Positions 59,873 to 64,000 of a DNA stretch of 64,000 nt are shown one piece after another. Source of the DNA: Edaphobacter lichenicola (GTDB lineage: Bacteria; Acidobacteriota; Terriglobia; Terriglobales; Acidobacteriaceae); the NCBI RefSeq assembly GCF_014201315.1, contig NZ_JACHDY010000001.1, positions 372,001 to 436,000 of the forward strand, in the 5' to 3' direction. Under the pieces are notes generated by a model, which did no database searches, was not told the DNA's origin, and was given only the letters and a program-made list of their open reading frames with translations. Each line of letters opens with the position of its first letter. Positions within the stretch are counted from its first letter, which is position 1. The position numbers were made by a program, and so were the translations under genes.

Positions 59873-61209
59873 GCGACGACTTACAGGACGCGGTGAATGG
59901 GAGCGCGAACGGCCTGGGAACTTACATGACCCAGCTGGCAAATCGTCCGGCGTGGCGGTGGAGTGGGCGTGTGGTGGAGGCGAATGGACAGACGGTGGAG
60001 GCTGAGGGACCGCTGTGTTCGGTGGGGGAGTGCTGCGAGATTGTTGACAGCGAGGGGCAGAGACACAGCGCAGAGGTGATCGGGTTTCGCGGGCGGCATG
60101 TGCTGGCGATGCCTTTGAAGGAGACGCAGGGAATTCGCTATGGAGATGCGGTGCTTGCGATGGGGGTGACGCCGCAGATCGCTGTGGGGACGGAGATGGA
60201 GGGAAGGATCGTCGATGCGTTGGGGGCTCCGCTTGATGGCCTGCCGACGCCGAGGGCGGTTGAGATGTGGCCGCTTGATGGCACGGTGCCGCACCCTATG
60301 GAGCGTGAACCGATTCGAGAGCCGCTGCAGACAGGACTTCGGGTGCTGGATGGGATGTTGACGGTTGGGCGTGGGCAGAGAGTGGGGATCTTTGGCGGCT
60401 CGGGTGTGGGCAAGAGCACGCTGATCGGGATGATGACGCGAAACACGGCGGCTGATCTTACGGTGGTCGGGTTGGTGGGGGAGCGCGGGCGCGAGGTGCG
60501 GGAGTTTGTGGAGGACTCGCTGGGAGAGGAAGGACGCAAGCGATCGGTGGTGCTGGTTTCGACGTCAGATCAGAGCCCTCTGCTGAGGATGCGGGCGGCG
60601 ATGGCGGCGACTGCGGTGGCGGAGTTTTATGCGGCGCGTGGAAAGCATGTTCTGCTGGTGCTGGATTCGTTGACGCGGTACGCGATGGCGGCGCGGGAGT
60701 TGGGGCTTGCGGCGGGGGAGCCGCCGGCGAGCAAGGGATATACGCCGTCGGTGTTTGCCAAGCTGGCGAAGCTGGTGGAGCGCGCGGGGAACTTTCGCAG
60801 GGGGAGCATCACGGCGTTCTATACGGTGCTGATGGAGGGCGACGATCAGCAGGATCCGGTGGTGGACGCGGTGCGATCGCTGCTCGATGGACATGTGGTA
60901 CTGTCGCGATCGATGGCGGCGAGTGGATGGTATCCGCCGGTGAATGTGCTGGATTCGCTGAGCCGGTTGATGCCCGCGGTGACGATGCCGGAGCATCGGG
61001 CACGGGCTTCGACGGTGCGGAGACTGCTGGCGGCTCATGCGCGGTCAGAGGATCTGATTCGCATTGGAGCTTACAAGGCGGGAACGGATGAGGACCTGGA
61101 TCGGGCTATGCGGGCGATGCCGGTGCTACGCGCGTTTCTGGAGCAGGGAAGCGACGAGCGCGTGACGATGCAGGAGAGTGTGGCACGGCTGAATACGATG
61201 GAGCTATAG
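59869..61209 (+). CDS. fliI: flagellum-specific ATP synthase FliI
   Basis: 446 residues. Export ATPase of the flagellar type III system. Walker A GGSGVGKSTL near residue 179, GLVGERGREVREF near 203 and the LVLDSLTRYAMAARELGLAAGEPPASKGYTPSVFAKL segment near 262-300, typical of FliI/F1-beta-like ATPases. The catalytic Glu is in VGERGRE. Its start overlaps the fliH stop (ATGA), and three bases separate it from fliJ. Confidence 0.97.
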   Translation: MSDDLQDAVNGSANGLGTYMTQLANRPAWRWSGRVVEANGQTVEAEGPLCSVGECCEIVDSEGQRHSAEVIGFRGRHVLAMPLKETQGIRYGDAVLAMGVTPQIAVGTEMEGRIVDALGAPLDGLPTPRAVEMWPLDGTVPHPMEREPIREPLQTGLRVLDGMLTVGRGQRVGIFGGSGVGKSTLIGMMTRNTAADLTVVGLVGERGREVREFVEDSLGEEGRKRSVVLVSTSDQSPLLRMRAAMAATAVAEFYAARGKHVLLVLDSLTRYAMAARELGLAAGEPPASKGYTPSVFAKLAKLVERAGNFRRGSITAFYTVLMEGDDQQDPVVDAVRSLLDGHVVLSRSMAASGWYPPVNVLDSLSRLMPAVTMPEHRARASTVRRLLAAHARSEDLIRIGAYKAGTDEDLDRAMRAMPVLRAFLEQGSDERVTMQESVARLNTMEL

Positions 61210-61212
61210 AGA

Positions 61213-61695
61213 ATGTCGACACGGTTAGAGACGCTGCAGCGATTGATGAATCTGTACGCCGCAGTCGAACAGATGCACTCGACTGAGTTGCAAAGGTTAA
61301 CGACGGCGGTTCGCGAGGCGCAGCAGGCGATTGCCGTCGAGCAGTGTGCGGCGCAGGTGGCTCGTATCGATGGGCGCAAAGCTTTGACGGAGGGCGATCG
61401 CGTGGGCTGGATGATGTCCGAGACGCAACAGGAGACGGCGGGGTGGAGGCGACAGAAGCTCGAAGAAGTTCGGGTGGGTCGCGAGGAGCTGAGCGATGCG
61501 GCGAGAGAACAGTATGTCGCGAGCCGGTTGAAGAAGGAGCAGATGAAGCGCGTCTTCGAAGAGATGGAGGCGCGGGCGCAGATGGAAGAGGGGAGAAGAG
61601 TGCAATCCTCCTCCGATGATCTCTTTTTGTCGCGACGACGATGGACCGATGCGAAGGAGAAGACAGAAGAGAGGGAAGAGATGAAGGCTTCCTAA
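61213..61695 (+). CDS. fliJ: flagellar export protein FliJ
   Basis: 160 residues, almost entirely coiled coil (RLETLQRLMNLYAAVEQMHSTELQRLTTAVREAQQAI). Small, charged, and placed immediately after fliI, as in most flagellar operons. FliJ acts as the central stalk of the export ATPase. Sequence conservation is low in this family, so position and helical make-up carry the call. The end is Glu/Lys-rich. An ATG downstream (61764) starts fliK. Confidence 0.85.
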   Translation: MSTRLETLQRLMNLYAAVEQMHSTELQRLTTAVREAQQAIAVEQCAAQVARIDGRKALTEGDRVGWMMSETQQETAGWRRQKLEEVRVGREELSDAAREQYVASRLKKEQMKRVFEEMEARAQMEEGRRVQSSSDDLFLSRRRWTDAKEKTEEREEMKAS

Positions 61696-61763
61696 TCGTT
61701 TCGTCGCATGTTTGGAATGGGAATTGCTATTGCACTAGTCGCAGGAGATGGGCGAGGACCGAG

Positions 61764-63542
61764 ATGATGAGTACGGCGATTCTGATGGCAATGGGTGCAG
61801 AGCAGAGCGGTAAGCAGCCGGCAGCCCACGACGTAGAAAATTCCGACGGGCCCACGTTCGCGCAGACTCTCGATGCTCGTGTGGAGATCTCTCCGGCGAT
61901 CTTGGGGAAGGACTTGGGGAGAGACTCCACGGTTGTAACGCTGCCTGAGGCGCCGATTGGAAAGACGGAACCAACTACGAAGAACCTGGTTGATGCGCCT
62001 GACCTGGCGGCTGGTGTCAAGGCAAAGATGTTTGCGGGCCAGTTGACGTCAGCTCAGGTTGAGAGCAAAGACATCAACGTCGCAAAGACTGCGCCATTGC
62101 ATCCTGCGATCGTGGCGGCACCAAAGGTTCAGAAGAAGGAGGAAGAGGCAGAGGCGCAGGTTGCCGAACCGGTTGTGGGCACCGAAGAGAACCAGACAGA
62201 GACACCTGCAGCCGCTCAGGTTGCGCCGGCCACCAGCTTGCAGACGTACGGAACGATACCACTGGAGCAGCAGGCGGAAGGGAATCAGATTCAGGTGCCT
62301 CAGGTCCAGACGCCGGTGAGTCCGAGAGAGGCTTTGGCAACAGGCAGGACGCTGGAGGTTGCTCCCGAGAAGAAGACAGCGACGAAGACGCAGGCGGGAG
62401 ATGCTAGCCAGCCGGTTGTGACCGCGAAGAACGGGGCAGTCACAGTGTCTCCGATAGCCGATGAGACGAAGTTGACGCACGGAGTAGGTGCCCGGGTTGT
62501 TGTCCAGATACCCAATCCTATTCCGGTACATGCGGCTGTAGCGTCTGCTTTGCCGGTTGCGATTGCTACGCCTGCCGCGTCTGCTGCGCCTGCTATGCCT
62601 GCTGCGACTTCGAATGTTGCACTCAACGTGGAGGGTGGCAAGAGCGGCGTTGGCTCTGGCGCTGCTTCTTTGTCTGGAGGCACATCGTCTGGCGTTGCGC
62701 CTGCGGCTGCCGACGCTTTAGGCAGCAGCAAGAACGCTGCGCATGGCACGAAGACCTCCGTATCGGATCGTGAGACGACGACGGCACCAGGAGATCCGGC
62801 TGCGACCGGAAAGCCTGACGCGAAGGAGGAGAGATCGCAGACAACAGCGGCGAATGCAAGTGGTGACACCGATACGAAGGTGCGAACGACTGGCGACGCT
62901 CCTGCGGCGGCGGTCCATGCTGTGGTGTCAGGCGGTGAGGTTACATCAGGATCTGCAGCGACGACCCTTGCGGGATTGACGAAGTTGTCCGGTGGCGAAG
63001 GCAGCACCTCAACCGCTGGCTCGTCGAATGGGCTAAGAGAGCAAGACAGTTCGGGCGGTGTGTCACGGTCTATGGAGCCAATGCCGCGAACTCTGTCGGC
63101 GACTCCAACGGCGCTCGAGGTTGGTATCCCGGATGGAACGCACGGGTGGTTGAAGGTTCGGGCGGAGATGGCCGATGGCGGCGTGGTGAACGCATCGGTG
63201 TCAGCGGCTTCGCCGGCGAGCCAGGAGATGCTGCACCGGGAGCTGCCTTCGCTGACGGCCTATCTCCAGTCGGAGAAGGTTGCGGTGAATACGGTCGTCG
63301 TTCATCCGACTGCGAGCGCGGACGCGGAGTCTCGAGGCAACTCCACTGGACCGGAGAGTGGTAACGGACAGACACCACGGCAGAGCCATGAGGGAGGGCA
63401 ACAACAGAGCTCTGTGAAGACGGCCGCGAAGGTTGCAGAAGATGTTACGAGTTATCGAGGTTTGCACGGAGTTGATGAAGATGGGACGTCGCCGCTGGCG
63501 AGTCATGGGAGCGGTGGAAGCTGGTTAAGCGTCAGGGCATAA
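61764..63542 (+). CDS. fliK: flagellar hook-length control protein FliK
   Basis: About 592 residues. Low-complexity Ala/Thr/Val/Pro/Gln-rich over most of its length (about 60-480), as usual in FliK. Near the C terminus LKVRAEMADGGVVNASVSAASPASQEMLHRELPSLTAYLQSEKVAVNTVVVH (about 455-505) resembles the FliK type III specificity-switch domain, where the polypeptide acts on FlhB. The ATG with GAGGA five bases upstream is chosen over an earlier in-frame ATG inside fliJ. Ends before flgD, its normal neighbour. Confidence 0.85.
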   Translation: MMSTAILMAMGAEQSGKQPAAHDVENSDGPTFAQTLDARVEISPAILGKDLGRDSTVVTLPEAPIGKTEPTTKNLVDAPDLAAGVKAKMFAGQLTSAQVESKDINVAKTAPLHPAIVAAPKVQKKEEEAEAQVAEPVVGTEENQTETPAAAQVAPATSLQTYGTIPLEQQAEGNQIQVPQVQTPVSPREALATGRTLEVAPEKKTATKTQAGDASQPVVTAKNGAVTVSPIADETKLTHGVGARVVVQIPNPIPVHAAVASALPVAIATPAASAAPAMPAATSNVALNVEGGKSGVGSGAASLSGGTSSGVAPAAADALGSSKNAAHGTKTSVSDRETTTAPGDPAATGKPDAKEERSQTTAANASGDTDTKVRTTGDAPAAAVHAVVSGGEVTSGSAATTLAGLTKLSGGEGSTSTAGSSNGLREQDSSGGVSRSMEPMPRTLSATPTALEVGIPDGTHGWLKVRAEMADGGVVNASVSAASPASQEMLHRELPSLTAYLQSEKVAVNTVVVHPTASADAESRGNSTGPESGNGQTPRQSHEGGQQQSSVKTAAKVAEDVTSYRGLHGVDEDGTSPLASHGSGGSWLSVRA

Positions 63543-63588
63543 CCGAGGGGAATTCATTTCAACGGCATAAGACACGAGGAGAGGAACA

Positions 63589-64000
63589 ATGGATTGGTCT
63601 AACATAACTTCGATTGTAGGGTCAGGTGTAGGGTCAGGGAGTTCAGCGGCGGGAACGGTGGCTTCGGCACTGGCTCCGCGAAACGCGACGGTAAAGGCGA
63701 CGCCAAAGGATTCGAGCAGCAGTCCGACGACGAGCGGGAGCAACAGCAGTTCCGCGACTAACTCGGATATTACGTCGCAGGACTTTCTCACTTTGCTGGT
63801 GAGCGAGCTGAAGAACCAGGATCCTACGCAGCCGACGGATCCAAACCAGTACATCACGCAGCTGGCACAGGTTAACAGCCTCGAACAACTGATTTCGATC
63901 AACCAGGGAATCGGGACTCTTGATGGTGCAGTGTCTCCGAGTTCAGCTTCAGGTTCAGGCTCAGGTTCTGGTTCTGGAGCGAGCTCGAATGCAGTGGCTG
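63589..64000 (+). CDS. flgD: flagellar hook cap protein FlgD (5' part)
   Basis: The N-terminal 137 residues are visible; the gene runs off the right edge. The scaffold signature is present near residues 61-101: SQDFLTLLVSELKNQDPTQPTDPNQYITQLAQVNSLEQL. Before it is a Ser/Thr/Gly-rich stretch; after it comes a Gly-Ser repeat (GSGSGSGSG from about residue 122) where FlgD normally leads into its beta domains. FlgD caps the growing hook. ATG with GAGGAGAGGAA ahead. Directly follows fliK, as in many bacteria. Confidence 0.92.
   Translation, partial: MDWSNITSIVGSGVGSGSSAAGTVASALAPRNATVKATPKDSSSSPTTSGSNSSSATNSDITSQDFLTLLVSELKNQDPTQPTDPNQYITQLAQVNSLEQLISINQGIGTLDGAVSPSSASGSGSGSGSGASSNAVA

Noticed and set aside
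1..64000. tRNA, rRNA or CRISPR features
   Set aside because: I scanned for T-loop-like GGTTCRA motifs, rRNA blocks and regularly spaced repeats and saw none that form a plausible gene or array; a covariance search would be more sensitive.

Overview
The window looks like a chromosome segment of a GC-rich, diderm, motile bacterium of the Acidobacteriota, most likely the Terriglobales (the Granulicella/Edaphobacter/Terriglobus group). This placement is by eye. It rests on the mix of protein types (SET-domain protein, DUF3300 protein, long-tailed PNPase, PagL-like barrel, P- and L-ring genes) and on intergenic repeat families of a kind I associate with that group. No database search was possible.

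Layout. 0-5.3 kb: the 3' part of gpmI, a Tat-exported metallophosphatase, and the recombination/replication trio recR-ybaB-dnaX on the minus strand. 5.4-14.2 kb: a SET protein, two exported TPR proteins, a DinB-like protein, an exported carboxylesterase, a PspC-domain protein, lysA, a frameshifted acyl-carrier-like gene and an exported zinc metallopeptidase. 14.4-18.5 kb: a 189-bp palindromic element, yebC, a PagL-like barrel, a formiminotransferase and an exported protein of unknown function. 18.6-21.5 kb: a minus-strand group headed by a TetR/GyrI fusion regulator, followed by NTF2-like, SRPBCC and stand-alone GyrI-like proteins. The operator-like palindrome lies inside the promoter spacer. 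22.1-30.7 kb: cheX and a CheY-like regulator, divergent from a flagellar cluster (flgF-G-A-H-I-J, then flgM-N-K-L). A near-consensus sigma-28 promoter overlaps the flgJ stop codon. 31.3-52 kb: mixed housekeeping and accessory genes, including rpsO, pnp, uvrB, gph, carbonic anhydrase, lexA and several alpha/beta hydrolases. 52.0-54.4 kb: a regulatory trio made of an OmpR-type regulator, a kinase-dimerisation-like small protein and a sigma-54 activator without a DNA-binding tail. 54.96-64 kb: the second flagellar cluster, flgB-C-fliE-F-G-H-I-J-K-flgD, cut by the window end.

Together the two flagellar clusters supply rod, hook-basal body, P- and L-rings, MS-ring, C-ring FliG, the export ATPase and its stator, hook-length control, hook cap and hook-filament junction proteins. 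Flagellin, filament cap, motor stator and most export-gate genes lie outside. The sigma-28 promoter in front of flgM-N-K-L fits late-gene control. The regulatory trio just upstream of flgB is a plausible controller of earlier genes.

On the largest scale the + strand is C-rich relative to G in the left third and G-rich relative to C in the right half, whichever strand the genes are on. The change falls between about 22 and 32 kb, over a less GC-rich flagellar block. That polarity is expected at a replication origin, or at the edge of a large inversion. I saw no dnaA, dnaN or DnaA-box cluster.
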